Positions 26,110 through 36,394 of a DNA stretch of 64,000 bases are shown in pieces. This DNA comes from Macrococcus capreoli (lineage in GTDB: Bacteria > Bacillota > Bacilli > Staphylococcales > Staphylococcaceae): contig NZ_JAOTIS010000003.1 of NCBI RefSeq assembly GCF_025628935.1, positions 117,880-181,879 of the forward strand, read 5' to 3'. Under the pieces are notes generated by a model. The model was given only the letters and a program-made list of their open reading frames with translations. It searched no databases and was not told where the DNA came from. Position numbers and translations under genes: made by a program. Within the stretch, counting starts at the first letter, position 1. Every line of letters begins with the position of its first letter.

Positions 26110-27080
26110 TATGATTGCTCCTTTAATACATATTGTTTTATTAATCCTGCAGCTCCAATAATACCTGCATCATTTCCTAATGTTGCTGTAACGATATTTG
26201 TGCCTTGTGCGGCTGGCGTAAATGTAATATCGCGATAATACGATTCAATATGTCGAATAAGAAAGTCACCGGCTTTTGAAACGCCCCCGCCTATGATAAT
26301 ATATTTCGGGTTCGTAACGACACTGAACACGCTTAATGCATATGCTAAATTACGTGCGACTTTTTTAATCACATACGTCGCAAATTCATCTCCTGCTTTT
26401 GCTGCATCGAATACCATTTTTGCCTGTAAACTTTTATTATTTAACGCTGCTTCAATTGACGTTTGGAACTGGAGTTCCTCGTAATAATGATAAGCTAAGT
26501 TTACTACACCAGTGGCACTCGCTACCGTTTCCAGGCATCCTTTTTTACCACAGTTACATTGGAAACGCTCTTTAAAATCAACTTTAAAGTGACCGAGTTC
26601 ACCACCTGATCCATTATGACCATGGACTAATTCATTATTACTGATGATTCCGCCACCGACGCCGGTGCCAAGCGTTACGCATATCACATCACGTTCATTC
26701 TGACCTGCACCTTTAAATTTCTCACCTAGTGTTGCAACATTCGCATCGTTATCTACATATACCGGTAAACCACTCATTTGTTCAAATTGGGCCTTAATAT
26801 TTATTTTACCGTGCCAGTTCAAATTTATTGCACCATTCACAACACCAGTTTCAAAATCAACAGGACCGGGCACGCCAAGTCCGACACCGACCGCCTCATT
26901 CATATTATAATTTTTATGTTTTGCATTGATGACGAAAGAATCATAAACATTTTTTAAAATACTTTCCCCATTATTGTCGGTCTTCGTTGGGATTTCCCAT
27001 TTATGCAATATTTCAAGTGATGTATTCATGACACCTAATTTACAAGTAGTACCACCAATATCTGCTGCTAAAATGATCAT
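26109..27080 (-). CDS. glcK: Glucokinase (ROK family)
   Basis: A 323-residue ATP-dependent sugar kinase. It has the N-terminal phosphate loop AADIGGTTCKLG, the sugar-binding GHNGSGGELGHF and the ROK zinc motif CNCGKKGCLE near residue 176. It phosphorylates free glucose in the cytosol. Overlaps yqgQ by 4 bp at its start and yqgV at its end. The order yqgP-yqgQ-glcK is that of Bacillus. Confidence 0.92.
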   Translation of the reverse strand: MIILAADIGGTTCKLGVMNTSLEILHKWEIPTKTDNNGESILKNVYDSFVINAKHKNYNMNEAVGVGLGVPGPVDFETGVVNGAINLNWHGKINIKAQFEQMSGLPVYVDNDANVATLGEKFKGAGQNERDVICVTLGTGVGGGIISNNELVHGHNGSGGELGHFKVDFKERFQCNCGKKGCLETVASATGVVNLAYHYYEELQFQTSIEAALNNKSLQAKMVFDAAKAGDEFATYVIKKVARNLAYALSVFSVVTNPKYIIIGGGVSKAGDFLIRHIESYYRDITFTPAAQGTNIVTATLGNDAGIIGAAGLIKQYVLKEQS

Positions 27081-27268
27081 AATTTCCCCATCTTTCTCTG
27101 GTTTAATATCAACCGTGCCTGAATAAATTGTTCGTTTGTAATGATATGTGCTTCATGTAAAGATTTAAGTTCTTGATTCATCATCTCGAGCGTATCGTGC
27201 TCATCTTTGAAGTAAATAATAATTCCATATTGTTTTAATAACTGTTGCACATCATAAAATGATTGCAT
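27077..27268 (-). CDS. yqgQ: YqgQ family protein (DUF910)
   Basis: A 63-residue all-helical protein with the YqgQ family pattern (YDVQQLLKQYGIIIYFKDEHDTLEMM). Function unknown; it is nearly always between gluP and glcK, and its stop overlaps the glcK start. Confidence 0.85.
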   Translation of the reverse strand: MQSFYDVQQLLKQYGIIIYFKDEHDTLEMMNQELKSLHEAHIITNEQFIQARLILNQRKMGKL

Positions 27269-27272
27269 ATCA

Positions 27273-28697
27273 TCACCTGAATTCTTTTATTTCTTTTTGT
27301 AATGTCTCATATTCCTGCTTTTTATTATGCTCTATTGCTTTTTTTAAATATTTATCAGCTGATTCGTAATCATCTAATGCTCGCATCGCTAATGCCATTT
27401 GATAATTTAATTTATCACTGTTAGGAAAAGCTTTTAATCCTTTTTTCCATAAAGTGATACCATTAGATAAACTTTCTTCTTTTGATTTTAATAAACCTAA
27501 ATAGACATATGTTTCATCATTTTCATAACCTTTTTTAACTGTTTCATTCAATATATCCTGAGCATATTGATCACGTCCATCTTCTATCGCTTTCAATGCA
27601 TATTCATTATAAATATGATGCTCTTCTTCAGAAAATATATTAAATAATAACAGCACATTTAAAATAATAAATGCACATAACAACCATTTCGCGAAACGAT
27701 TTTTCTGTTGAAATAAATACATTAATATCGCTATACATAACCCACCAAATAAACCACCAAAATGGGCATAGTTGTTAACATTTGCAAACAAGGCACTCAT
27801 CGCCAGATAAATGATGCTGAAAACAATGACTTGCAAAATAAATTTCTTTTCAAATTTGCCACTAAACATTAAATATGCAAATAACGCACCTAACAATGCA
27901 CAAATTGCTCCACTCGCACCTACTGAGATAGATTGCGTATCAAAAGTCAAAGACACGAGGTTGCCTACAATACCGCCACCTATATATATCAATACGTATT
28001 GCCATTTTGAGAATAAAAATTCAACAAGCTTGCCTAATATAAACAATGACATCATATTAAATAGTAAATGCTGAAAATCAAAATGCATAAAAATCGAGCT
28101 GATTAACCGGTAATAATCACCGTGTACGAAATTAAAATGGGTTAAGCCGCCTTTTTCCACAATCGTATCAACTTTATGCGTTATTTGCCATACACTCATA
28201 AAAATAAAACTCATAATATTAAGTAGTATCAATATATATGTAATCGGTGCGAATTTTATCATAGCAGTATCTATTTGATTTTGATTAATAATTCTCTTTT
28301 GATACCATGCGATAGATTGTGGTTTTGTTTTATTTGTAATGGCTTTAAATGGCGTATATAACGCTTGACTTAAAGTTTTCGCATCTGTACATGACGTTAT
28401 TTTAATATTCATCGGCATTTCGTTCAATTGCACTTCCTGACCGATTAATATCAATTCATAATGATTTATTGGATTGCCTAAAGTCGTTTCAATTTCATCA
28501 TGATGATCCATTATTTTTTGAACCATAAACAATGTAGATTGGGCTGTTTGCTTGCTTAAAATAATGCGTTTTAATGTTTGCTGTTCACGACTATATAACC
28601 AAATATCATCGCGTGATTCTGAAATTGTAAAAAAATTATAACTTGTGTACTTTATATATTCATAAATAATTTTCCATACTCTTTTTTCTACTATCAT
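27273..28697 (-). CDS. gluP: Rhomboid intramembrane serine protease GluP
   Basis: 474 residues. A long soluble N-terminal part (1-150) precedes a rhomboid core of about seven membrane helices (about 155-365), with catalytic Ser in GASGAICALLG and catalytic His in NNYAHFGGLFGG. A C-terminal soluble part with two TPR-like repeats (about 390-470) follows. Matches B. subtilis YqgP/GluP, which cleaves within the membrane and helps dispose of membrane proteins such as the MgtE transporter. Confidence 0.92.
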   Translation of the reverse strand: MIVEKRVWKIIYEYIKYTSYNFFTISESRDDIWLYSREQQTLKRIILSKQTAQSTLFMVQKIMDHHDEIETTLGNPINHYELILIGQEVQLNEMPMNIKITSCTDAKTLSQALYTPFKAITNKTKPQSIAWYQKRIINQNQIDTAMIKFAPITYILILLNIMSFIFMSVWQITHKVDTIVEKGGLTHFNFVHGDYYRLISSIFMHFDFQHLLFNMMSLFILGKLVEFLFSKWQYVLIYIGGGIVGNLVSLTFDTQSISVGASGAICALLGALFAYLMFSGKFEKKFILQVIVFSIIYLAMSALFANVNNYAHFGGLFGGLCIAILMYLFQQKNRFAKWLLCAFIILNVLLLFNIFSEEEHHIYNEYALKAIEDGRDQYAQDILNETVKKGYENDETYVYLGLLKSKEESLSNGITLWKKGLKAFPNSDKLNYQMALAMRALDDYESADKYLKKAIEHNKKQEYETLQKEIKEFR

Positions 28698-29260
28698 GGC
28701 TTCGCCTCTACTTCAATGATTCTATTTTCTGTTATGATTGTTTCCACCGGGATATCGTGTTGTTCTATAATAACGTCATCCATTTGTATTTCAAATACTA
28801 AACTGATTGTACTGCCCGCATATTGACTTAAAAATTTATCGTAATAACCGCCACCGTATCCAATTCGATAGCCATCTTGATTAAAGACGACACCAGGTAC
28901 AATTAATAAGTCAGGATGTGCACCTTTACGCTTTGTATGCGCCATAATATCAATGCCAAATGAATCTTGTATTATATCATTAGGGTCTGTATATTGTACG
29001 AAGTACATTTGCTTTTCTTTATAGTCACAGAAAGGTACGTACACTGCTTTACCCATAAGTTGTGCATAACGAATTACAAACCGTGTATCAAGCTCATGTG
29101 CCATGCTTAATGTTATTCCAATAGATTGGGCCTGTTCAAATTTGGGATGTACAATCAATTGTTTTATTAATTTATTTTCTTTAAGATATTTATCTTCTTG
29201 ATGATTTAGTTTCTTTAGCATTGCATTTCTTAGTTTTTTCTTTTCATCAGCGCTAGTCAT
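28694..29260 (-). CDS. fthC: 5-formyltetrahydrofolate cyclo-ligase
   Basis: A 188-residue ATP-dependent enzyme that converts 5-formyl-THF to 5,10-methenyl-THF. It contains the ATP/folate-binding motif GYRIGYGGGYYDKFL near residue 135 and the N-terminal KKKLRNAMLKKL helix. Normal length. The stop overlaps the gluP start. B. subtilis YqgN is the positional counterpart. Confidence 0.93.
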   Translation of the reverse strand: MTSADEKKKLRNAMLKKLNHQEDKYLKENKLIKQLIVHPKFEQAQSIGITLSMAHELDTRFVIRYAQLMGKAVYVPFCDYKEKQMYFVQYTDPNDIIQDSFGIDIMAHTKRKGAHPDLLIVPGVVFNQDGYRIGYGGGYYDKFLSQYAGSTISLVFEIQMDDVIIEQHDIPVETIITENRIIEVEAKP

Positions 29261-29319
29261 AACATCACCTCATATATACATTATACAATAGTCAAAAGAG
29301 AAATAAACGCAATAAAAAA

Positions 29320-29340
29320 CAGACATGAAAATCATGTCTG
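29320..29340 (-). terminator. Terminator of rpmG
   Basis: A 9-bp perfect stem (CAGACATGA with TCATGTCTG) is followed by six T on the minus strand, 8 bp beyond the rpmG stop. Confidence 0.85.
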
Positions 29341-29348
29341 CTCAAAAA

Positions 29349-29498
29349 TTATTTAGTTTCTCTGTGTAAAGTCTTTTTATTGTCTCTTGCACAGTATTTT
29401 GACATTTCAATACGTTCTGGGTTATTACGTTTATTTTTTTTAGTAATGTAGTTTCTTTCTCCACATTCAGTACAAGCTAAAGTAACATTAACGCGCAT
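29349..29498 (-). CDS. rpmG: Ribosomal protein bL33
   Basis: A 49-residue protein beginning [18 protein letters not shown] and ending KKTLHRETK, so clearly bL33. The first zinc pair CTEC is present but the second is YCARDN, giving only one cysteine, as in one staphylococcal paralogue. It is a component of the 50S subunit. Strong GAGGAGGG before the ATG. Short gene, monocistronic, between fthC and phoU. Confidence 0.95.
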   Translation of the reverse strand: MRVNVTLACTECGERNYITKKNKRNNPERIEMSKYCARDNKKTLHRETK

Positions 29499-29574
29499 AG
29501 TTGTTCCCTCCTCACGTTTCTAAATATCCATACGACTTTTCTATAATAACATGTGTCGCATGATTTATCTAGTA

Positions 29575-30216
29575 TTAATTTGTGATTTGGTTAAATCTTT
29601 CACCGGTAATCGTGAAATAAAGGCTTTCAGCGATATTCGTGATGTGATCACCAATTCTTTCAAGGTAACGCCCTGCTAAGTGCGCTTGACCTGAAATATA
29701 TGGATCATTATCAATTAAGTAAGTCGTATTGATAATTTCTTTATATAAATCATCAATATCCTGATCTCTTTCAATAATCTCTTTAACCAAATTAACGTCT
29801 TTGTTTTGATAAGCTACTTCTAAATCTGCCAACATTAACATGCTTAATTTACCCATTGTTTTTAAGCGCGTTAATATATACGTATCTTCGAATTGGACAC
29901 GTTTACGAATTTTTGCAATGTTAGAAGCATTGTCGCCGATTCGCTCTAATTCAGAAGCAATTTTTGTACTTGACAAAATCAATCTTAAATCAGTTGCGAT
30001 CGGTTGTTGTTTTGTAATCAATGAGATAATTTGCTCATTGATATTGTGTTCCATTTCATTAATTACTTCATCATGCTTTATAATTTCACGTGCATGATTC
30101 ACTTCACTATCACTTAGTACATTCACGCTACGTTCAATGACTTTATAAACTTCCTGAGCTAGCTCTTGGACTGATACTGTTAAATGATTTAAACTTTCTT
30201 CGTATATTTCGCGCAT
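29575..30216 (-). CDS. phoU: Phosphate transport regulator PhoU
   Basis: 213 residues from the chosen ATG. Two PhoU three-helix repeats contain the metal-binding patterns EDxxD-like segments (REIIKHDEVIN, IIERDQDID) and a conserved ERIGDNASNIA / ERIGDHITNIAE pair. It links the Pst transporter to phosphate signalling and is last in pstSCAB-phoU. The frame is open upstream into pstB; the ATG at 30216, just past the pstB stop, aligns with the family, though the AGGAAGG-like binding site is somewhat distant. Confidence 0.9.
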   Translation of the reverse strand: MREIYEESLNHLTVSVQELAQEVYKVIERSVNVLSDSEVNHAREIIKHDEVINEMEHNINEQIISLITKQQPIATDLRLILSSTKIASELERIGDNASNIAKIRKRVQFEDTYILTRLKTMGKLSMLMLADLEVAYQNKDVNLVKEIIERDQDIDDLYKEIINTTYLIDNDPYISGQAHLAGRYLERIGDHITNIAESLYFTITGERFNQITN

Positions 30217-30220
30217 AATA

Positions 30221-31108
30221 TCAACCAAACCTTCCTGAGATATATCTTTCTGTTTGTTCATCTGCTGGATTAGAGAAGATTTTATCTGTCGTATCGTATT
30301 CATTAACATATCCATTTAAGAAGAACGCTGTTTTATCAGAAATACGAGCAGCTTGTTGCATGTTATGTGTTACGATAATAATTGAATATTGATCTTTAAT
30401 TTCTTGTACCAATTCTTCAACTTTTAACGTTGAGATTGGGTCTAATGCAGATGTTGGCTCATCCATTAAGATAACATCTGGTTCAATCGCTAAACAACGC
30501 GCTATACAAATACGTTGTTGTTGTCCACCTGATAATCCGTAAGCATTTTTATCAAGTCTATCTTTTGTTTCATCCCAGATTGCAGCACCACGTAATGATT
30601 TTTCTACGATTTCATCTAAGATTTTTTTATCTGTAATACCGTGAATACGTGGACCATATGTGATGTTATCATAAATTGATTTTGGGAATGGATTTGGCTT
30701 TTGGAATACCATACCAACACGCGTTCTTAAATGCTCTACTTTATAACTCTTATCAAAGATATTTTCTCCACGGTAAAGAATTTCACCAGAAGTTCTAACG
30801 CTTGGTACTAATTCAATCATACGGTTTAAAGTTTTAATGTATGTTGATTTACCACAGCCTGATGGCCCGATAATTGCTGTAACTTCATTTTCTAATATAT
30901 CAAGATTGATATTTTGTAATGCATGATGATCACCGTACCATAAATCTAAATTCTTCGTTTGATAAACGATATTACGATTTGTTGGGTTTGGCGTTTCACC
31001 CGTAACGATGTTGCGTTCTTTTTTATCCTGCTCATTCACTGTTGCAGTAGTTACGATAACTTTTTCATTTTTTGTAACATTATCTGTCACATTAACTTTG
31101 TTATTCAT
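30221..31108 (-). CDS. pstB: Phosphate ABC transporter ATP-binding protein
   Basis: 295 residues. Walker [10 protein letters not shown] (about residue 79), Q-loop [10 protein letters not shown], signature LSGGQQQR and Walker [14 protein letters not shown] are present. A 40-residue polar N-terminal extension (Asn/Thr/Lys-rich) precedes the domain, as in staphylococcal PstB. It energises phosphate import by PstC/PstA. GAGGGG lies before the ATG. Confidence 0.96.
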   Translation of the reverse strand: MNNKVNVTDNVTKNEKVIVTTATVNEQDKKERNIVTGETPNPTNRNIVYQTKNLDLWYGDHHALQNINLDILENEVTAIIGPSGCGKSTYIKTLNRMIELVPSVRTSGEILYRGENIFDKSYKVEHLRTRVGMVFQKPNPFPKSIYDNITYGPRIHGITDKKILDEIVEKSLRGAAIWDETKDRLDKNAYGLSGGQQQRICIARCLAIEPDVILMDEPTSALDPISTLKVEELVQEIKDQYSIIIVTHNMQQAARISDKTAFFLNGYVNEYDTTDKIFSNPADEQTERYISGRFG

Positions 31109-31132
31109 TGTTAGACCCCTCTCAAATTATGA

Positions 31133-32026
31133 CTAGAATTTTTTCTGATATTTATTTCGAATGTAAATGGCAATTGAGTTCATTGCAATTAAGATGATTA
31201 ATAACACGATAATCGCTGCAGAAGATACAAATTGGAACTCTGCTTTTGGCAATTTTGCCCAAGTAAAAATTTGCATCGGAAGTGCCTGGAATCTATCCAT
31301 AATACTATCTGGTGTTTTCATGAAGATCGTTGGAATACCGATTACAACTAATGGTGCCGTTTCACCAATCGCACGAGATAACGCTAAAATTGTACCTGTT
31401 AAAATCCCTGGAATAGATGCTGGCAATACGACGTTAGTGATGGTCTGCCATTTCGTTCCCCCTAATCCTAATGATGCTTCACGAATAGCACCAGGTACCG
31501 CTCTAATCGCTTCCTGACTTGATACGATAATAACCGGTAAGATCATTAGTGACATTGTTAATGCCGCTGCTAATACAGACTTCCCTAATGAAAGTGATTC
31601 AATACCCGCCCCACGGACGAATAATGTTAATCCTAATAAACCGAAAACAACTGAAGGTACTGAAGCTAAGTTCGCAATGTTTACTTTAATAAAACGCGTA
31701 AACATATTATCCTTCGCATATTCTTCCATATAAATTGCTGTTGCAACACCTAATGTTACTGCAATCGGTGCAATCGTCATCATTAACCATAACGTACCGA
31801 TTAAGGCACCTTTAATACCAGCTTTTTGTGGTGTTGTAGAAGAGAAATTAGTAAAGAATTGTGGTGTTAAATACCCTGCACCTTTACGAATAATATCAAA
31901 TAAAAGAATTGCAAGTACAACCAATCCGATCATTGTACATAAGAAAAATAAAAATTTAACGATGCTATTTTTAGTAAGTCTGCCAGAGAGATTCTTTTTA
32001 ACCGTTTCCTGATTAATTAATTCCAT
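31133..32026 (-). CDS. pstA: Phosphate ABC transporter permease PstA
   Basis: A 297-residue membrane subunit with about six helices and the EAA-type loop EAIRAVPGAIREASLGLGGTKWQT that contacts PstB. It starts 1 bp after pstC. Confidence 0.95.
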   Translation of the reverse strand: MELINQETVKKNLSGRLTKNSIVKFLFFLCTMIGLVVLAILLFDIIRKGAGYLTPQFFTNFSSTTPQKAGIKGALIGTLWLMMTIAPIAVTLGVATAIYMEEYAKDNMFTRFIKVNIANLASVPSVVFGLLGLTLFVRGAGIESLSLGKSVLAAALTMSLMILPVIIVSSQEAIRAVPGAIREASLGLGGTKWQTITNVVLPASIPGILTGTILALSRAIGETAPLVVIGIPTIFMKTPDSIMDRFQALPMQIFTWAKLPKAEFQFVSSAAIIVLLIILIAMNSIAIYIRNKYQKKF

Positions 32027-32027
32027 C

Positions 32028-32960
32028 TTAATACTCCTCTCTGAATTTTCTAGTAATCCATTGTGAAATGAAGTTCATGATTAATGTGAACACAAATAAC
32101 GTAAATCCAACTGCATAAATACTATAATAAATATCTGATCCAAATGTTGCATCACCTGTAGCAACTTGTACGATAAATGCAGTCATTGTCTGTAATGAAT
32201 TCGTAAAGTCAAGTGAGAATTCAGGTGAACTACCTGCTGCAAGTGACACGATCATCGTTTCACCGATCGCACGAGATACTGCTAATACGATTGAAGCTAA
32301 TATTCCAGACAACGCTGCAGGAAATACTACTTTTATTGCAGTTTCTAGCTTTGTTGAACCTAATCCTAAAGCGCCTTCACGAATGGCTTGAGGCACAGCA
32401 CTCATCGCATCTTCAGATAGTGATGCAATCATCGGTACAATCATAATTCCGATAACTAAGCCTGGACTAATGGCATTGAAGCTACCTAAATCCGTCCAGA
32501 ATGAACGTAATAACGGTGTAACGAACGTTAATGCAAAGAAACCATAAACAATTGTTGGAATACCGGCTAATATTTCTAAAATTGGTTTAATAATTCTTCG
32601 TGCTCTATCACTAGCATATTCACTTAAATATAGTGCAGCACCAAGTCCAACAGGTACAGCAAAAATCGTTGCAATAATTGTAACTTTTAATGTTCCTAAT
32701 ATTAAAGCGATAATACCAAATTTAGGGTCTTGCCCATATGCATTCCATTCTTTTTCCATAATAAACTCACTAATAGGAATACGCGTAAAGAATGTAATAG
32801 TTTCTGTTAACAACGTAATCAATATACCAATTGTAGTCAAAATAGAAATTGAAGCAATAACAGCTAAAATCGTTGGAATCATTTTTTCAATGATGTTTTT
32901 TGAAGATCCTTTGCTCTTGTTCTGAGCAATCAAATCTTGTACAGAAAGTTTATTTTCCAT
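32028..32960 (-). CDS. pstC: Phosphate ABC transporter permease PstC
   Basis: A 310-residue membrane subunit with about six helices and the EAA loop DAMSAVPQAIREGALGLGSTKLET. It pairs with PstA. A hairpin lies between pstS and pstC that probably lowers permease expression relative to the binding protein. Confidence 0.95.
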   Translation of the reverse strand: MENKLSVQDLIAQNKSKGSSKNIIEKMIPTILAVIASISILTTIGILITLLTETITFFTRIPISEFIMEKEWNAYGQDPKFGIIALILGTLKVTIIATIFAVPVGLGAALYLSEYASDRARRIIKPILEILAGIPTIVYGFFALTFVTPLLRSFWTDLGSFNAISPGLVIGIMIVPMIASLSEDAMSAVPQAIREGALGLGSTKLETAIKVVFPAALSGILASIVLAVSRAIGETMIVSLAAGSSPEFSLDFTNSLQTMTAFIVQVATGDATFGSDIYYSIYAVGFTLFVFTLIMNFISQWITRKFREEY

Positions 32961-32980
32961 AGTTTAGACTCCTTCATTTT

Positions 32981-33008
32981 AAAAGGGACGAAAGATTTCG
33001 TCCCTTTT
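32981..33008 (-). terminator. Intercistronic hairpin between pstS and pstC
   Basis: A perfect 13-bp stem (AAAAGGGACGAAA with its complement, 2-nt gap) ends in four T on the minus strand. It should act as a leaky terminator or 3'-stabilising structure so that PstS is made in excess. Confidence 0.75.
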
Positions 33009-33047
33009 GAAATATTTCATATTTAAGTATAATTATTAAGTTAATAA

Positions 33048-34022
33048 TTATTTAACTTCTTCTAATTTCTTTAAGTCTTCTTCGTATAATTTATCTTCTA
33101 ATGGTACATAACCAGCTTCTTTAGAAGCATCTTTTGCTTTTTCTAAAGTAAATTTCATGAATGCTTTGAACGCTTCATTTTTCTTTAATGAATCATTTTT
33201 AGCATAGATGAATAAAGGACGACTTAATGGGTAAGAACCATCTTTAACTGTAGCTTCAGTTGCTTCTACACCTTCACCTTTACCTTCTTTTTGGATCTTA
33301 ACAGCTTTTAATTTATCTTTGTTTTCTTGGTAGAAGTTATAACCGAAGAAACCGATACCTGCTTTGTTATCTTCAACAGATTTAACGATTACGTTAGTGT
33401 CAGCGTTTTTCTCTGCTTTAATTTCACCTTTGTCTAAAACTGCTTCACTAAAGAAGTCATAAGTACCGTGAGATTGGTCAGGAGAGAAAGCTTTGATTTC
33501 ATCTGCTGGGAAGTCAGCACGAACGTCTTTCCAAGTTTTCGCTTTACCAGAGTAGATTTTAGCTAACTCTTCGAATGTTAAGTAATCAACGAAATCATTA
33601 TCTTTATTAACTGCAACAGTTAAACCGTCAGTTGCAATTTTGAATTCAGTGTAATCAATTTTAGCATCTTGTAATTTTTTCTTTTCTTCATCTTTAATTT
33701 CACGAGAAGCGTTAGAGAAGTCAGTTTCACCTTTGATGAATTTCTCGAATCCGCCACCTGTACCTGATGTACCAATAGCAACTGTTACATCTGGGTTTTC
33801 AGTGTTAAATTGTTCGTTAATTTTTTCAACGATAGGAGCTACAGTTGTAGAACCATCACCACTTACTTTACCTGAAACTTTTTTACCAGATGTTTCTGTT
33901 TTAGCGCCTTTATCTTCAGATGATGCGTTGTCATCTTTCTTTTCAGCTGCTCCACCACATGCTCCTAAAAGTAATGCAGTACCTAAAACAGTTGTTGAAC
34001 CTACTAATTGCCACTTTTTCAT
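33048..34022 (-). CDS. pstS: Phosphate-binding lipoprotein PstS
   Basis: 324 residues. Signal peptide with lipobox LLGACG (Cys near residue 22), a Ser/Lys/Glu-rich linker, then a periplasmic-binding fold with phosphate loop motifs [17 protein letters not shown] and SHGTYDFF. It captures phosphate at the membrane for PstCAB. First gene of the operon, behind a Pho box. Confidence 0.96.
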   Translation of the reverse strand: MKKWQLVGSTTVLGTALLLGACGGAAEKKDDNASSEDKGAKTETSGKKVSGKVSGDGSTTVAPIVEKINEQFNTENPDVTVAIGTSGTGGGFEKFIKGETDFSNASREIKDEEKKKLQDAKIDYTEFKIATDGLTVAVNKDNDFVDYLTFEELAKIYSGKAKTWKDVRADFPADEIKAFSPDQSHGTYDFFSEAVLDKGEIKAEKNADTNVIVKSVEDNKAGIGFFGYNFYQENKDKLKAVKIQKEGKGEGVEATEATVKDGSYPLSRPLFIYAKNDSLKKNEAFKAFMKFTLEKAKDASKEAGYVPLEDKLYEEDLKKLEEVK

Positions 34023-34080
34023 TGTAAAAGTCCTCCTAATTGAATAGACGAATAATTTGTATTTAGTTATTACACTACTT

Positions 34081-34134
34081 ACTATAGTGTACTATTGTTA
34101 ATTTAAGATGAATGTATTGTAAATTTTGTGTAAA
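34081..34134 (-). promoter_or_regulatory. Pho box and -10 of the pst operon
   Basis: On the minus strand, four hexamers at exact 11-bp spacing read TTTACA (34134), TTTACA (34123), TTCATC (34112) and TTAACA (34101), the direct-repeat pattern bound by phosphorylated PhoP in Bacillus. A TATAGT -10 follows at 34086-34081. It indicates that pstSCAB-phoU is induced by phosphate starvation through PhoPR (inference from known regulon). Confidence 0.75.
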
Positions 34135-34137
34135 GAA

Positions 34138-34168
34138 AAAAGACGATATCCTATAAACATCGTCTTTT
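34138..34168 (-). terminator. Terminator of pbp3
   Basis: A perfect 10-bp stem (AAAAGACGAT with ATCGTCTTTT, 11-nt loop) is followed by more T residues on the minus strand. It ends pbp3 just upstream of the Pho box. Confidence 0.8.
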
Positions 34169-34184
34169 ACTCAAGAAATCTATT

Positions 34185-36305
34185 TTATTCTACTTGGTCA
34201 GCATTTGTTGTTTTTGTTTTATTTGTTTCATTTGCTTTTAAATCCGTCTTACTATTTCCTTTACCCGTTTGACTACTAAAATAATCATTGATGATATCTC
34301 TTCCGAGATCTCCACCTGGTAACCACGGTGGTGGTACAGGTTGATTCGTATAAATAATGGCAAAGCTCAATTGTGGATTGTCAATTGGTGCATAACCGAT
34401 GTATGTTGAGTTTACCCTCGGCTTACCATCTTGGAACACTTCAGCTGTACCCGTTTTACCAGCACTTTTCACAACTGTGTTTTTAAAGCTTTCATAACCT
34501 GTCCCAGGTACATTATTAAATGCCATTTCAAATCCTTTTTTGACTTCATCAATTTCATCTTGCGAATTGTTGATACGGTTTAGCACTTTCCCTTTTATAC
34601 TTTCTTTAACAGGCCCAATTTTATCCGTTTTAGATGCTGCTCGAATTTCTTTCACTAAATGTGGTTGAATACGATAACCATTGTTCGCAATAGTCGAAAT
34701 ATATTGGGATAATTGGAGTGGAGTATACGTATCATATTGACCAATAGCTAAATCCAGAAAATTACCTGGATTATTTTTTAGAACACCCGTTTGACCCGTT
34801 ACTTCATTCGGAAGATCAATTCCTGTCTTAACCCCTAAGCCAAACTGGTTTAAACCTTTACGTAGTTTTAGTCCAGGTTCAGTAATATCAGCAGGTAATG
34901 CCATATTCGGTGTGTAATTTAACCCAGCCATTTTTAAAGCCGTTTTAAACATATAAACGTTAGAAGAATGCATTAATGCTTCTTTATCATCAATATCAAC
35001 TTTGCCTGAAGCGTTGAAATATGATCTTTTCTCTACGCCGCCTTTAAATACTAATGGCTGGTCAATCATATGTTCACCGACTTTAATTGCATTATTACTA
35101 TATCCCGTTAATAACGTCGCACCTTTTACAGAAGAACCTACAGCATATTGTGACGTAAATGTACCATAATGATAATCTGAAATTTTCCCGTTACTATCAA
35201 TTTGTCGTCCGGCAAGTGCCAAAATATCACCATTATGAGGATCTTGTATAACGACAAGTACTTTATCCATTGTTCTTGCATTCATTGAACGTAATATTTG
35301 AATATGTTTATCAACAAGCTTTTCCACTTTTTGCTGAAGGTCAATATCAATTGTTAAGATTAAATCGTTACCACGAGACCCTTCTGATATCATTTCAGAA
35401 TCTATAATTTTGCCTGATTTGTCTGTTAAATAACGCATTTTTTTCTTTTTACCACGTAATACATTTTCATATTGAAATTCAAGGTAACTTTGACCTACAC
35501 GATCATTACGTGAATAACCTTTAGCAAGGTAATAGTCCACTAATTCTTTTGGCAGTCCTTCTTCTTTTGAAGATACATTCCCTAACATTGTACGGAGTGT
35601 CTTGCCATACACATATTTTCTATCCCAGTCCATCGTTGTATTAACACCTGGTAAATCATTTAAATTTTGAGAGACCAGAGCATATTCTTTTTCTGACACA
35701 TCTTTATTTCGAATAATTTGCGGACTTAATTGGCTACCACTACTCATTTCCCTGAATATTGCAGCAATTTCTAATTCATCTTTTGAAAGTTCTTCTAACT
35801 TCTTCTCAGTTAGTTTGTCATATACTGCTTCATTGTATTTATCCTGTGAAATTTCTCCCGCTTCAAATAATTGCAACTCTTTTTTCATTAATTTATCAAC
35901 TTCATCTTTATGCGTCATAATGAAGTAGTCTTGCTTATCTCTTAATGTAAGTGCATCTGTAGGCATAGACATTAATTTATGCAATTTTTTAGCAGTCGCT
36001 AACATTTCACTCCGACTCGTCATACGGTCACGCGTATAAGTGATGGCTTTTTTAGATGTGTTATCAACTAATAATTTACCATTTCGATCATATATTCTAC
36101 CACGAGGTACCGATTCATTGACTTCTATATTCTCATTATTATCGACTGCCTTTTTATAGGACTCACCTTTGACTATTTGTAAATATCCAAGTCTTAAGAC
36201 GAGAATGATTAATAATGAAACTATCGCCATAAAAATAACGCCAATTCTGCGATTGGTTTGTCTTTTTTGTTTTAATTCATTTGATTCTTGTTTAACACGT
36301 TTCAA
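34185..36305 (-). CDS. pbp3: Class B penicillin-binding protein (PBP3/PbpA type)
   Basis: 706 residues. One N-terminal membrane helix (about 24-42), a PBP dimerisation domain with RGRIYDRNG, then the transpeptidase domain with active-site motifs SSVK (GSSVKGA, near residue 395), SSN (HSSNVYMF) and KTG (AGKTGTAE). The C-terminal tail is Lys/Thr/Asn rich. It cross-links peptidoglycan outside the membrane. It matches S. aureus PBP3 and B. subtilis PbpA (YqgF), which also neighbours sodA and pst. Confidence 0.9.
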   Translation of the reverse strand: MKRVKQESNELKQKRQTNRRIGVIFMAIVSLLIILVLRLGYLQIVKGESYKKAVDNNENIEVNESVPRGRIYDRNGKLLVDNTSKKAITYTRDRMTSRSEMLATAKKLHKLMSMPTDALTLRDKQDYFIMTHKDEVDKLMKKELQLFEAGEISQDKYNEAVYDKLTEKKLEELSKDELEIAAIFREMSSGSQLSPQIIRNKDVSEKEYALVSQNLNDLPGVNTTMDWDRKYVYGKTLRTMLGNVSSKEEGLPKELVDYYLAKGYSRNDRVGQSYLEFQYENVLRGKKKKMRYLTDKSGKIIDSEMISEGSRGNDLILTIDIDLQQKVEKLVDKHIQILRSMNARTMDKVLVVIQDPHNGDILALAGRQIDSNGKISDYHYGTFTSQYAVGSSVKGATLLTGYSNNAIKVGEHMIDQPLVFKGGVEKRSYFNASGKVDIDDKEALMHSSNVYMFKTALKMAGLNYTPNMALPADITEPGLKLRKGLNQFGLGVKTGIDLPNEVTGQTGVLKNNPGNFLDLAIGQYDTYTPLQLSQYISTIANNGYRIQPHLVKEIRAASKTDKIGPVKESIKGKVLNRINNSQDEIDEVKKGFEMAFNNVPGTGYESFKNTVVKSAGKTGTAEVFQDGKPRVNSTYIGYAPIDNPQLSFAIIYTNQPVPPPWLPGGDLGRDIINDYFSSQTGKGNSKTDLKANETNKTKTTNADQVE

Positions 36306-36394
36306 AAGTTATCCCCCATCACTATCATTTATCTTTTAATAATATATGAATTAGCGTTGGTTTTCTATATATTTGATAAAAAACAAAAAAAGAA

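Noticed and set aside
31167..31517. 116-residue plus-strand frame within pstA
   Set aside because: Antisense shadow of a conserved membrane permease.
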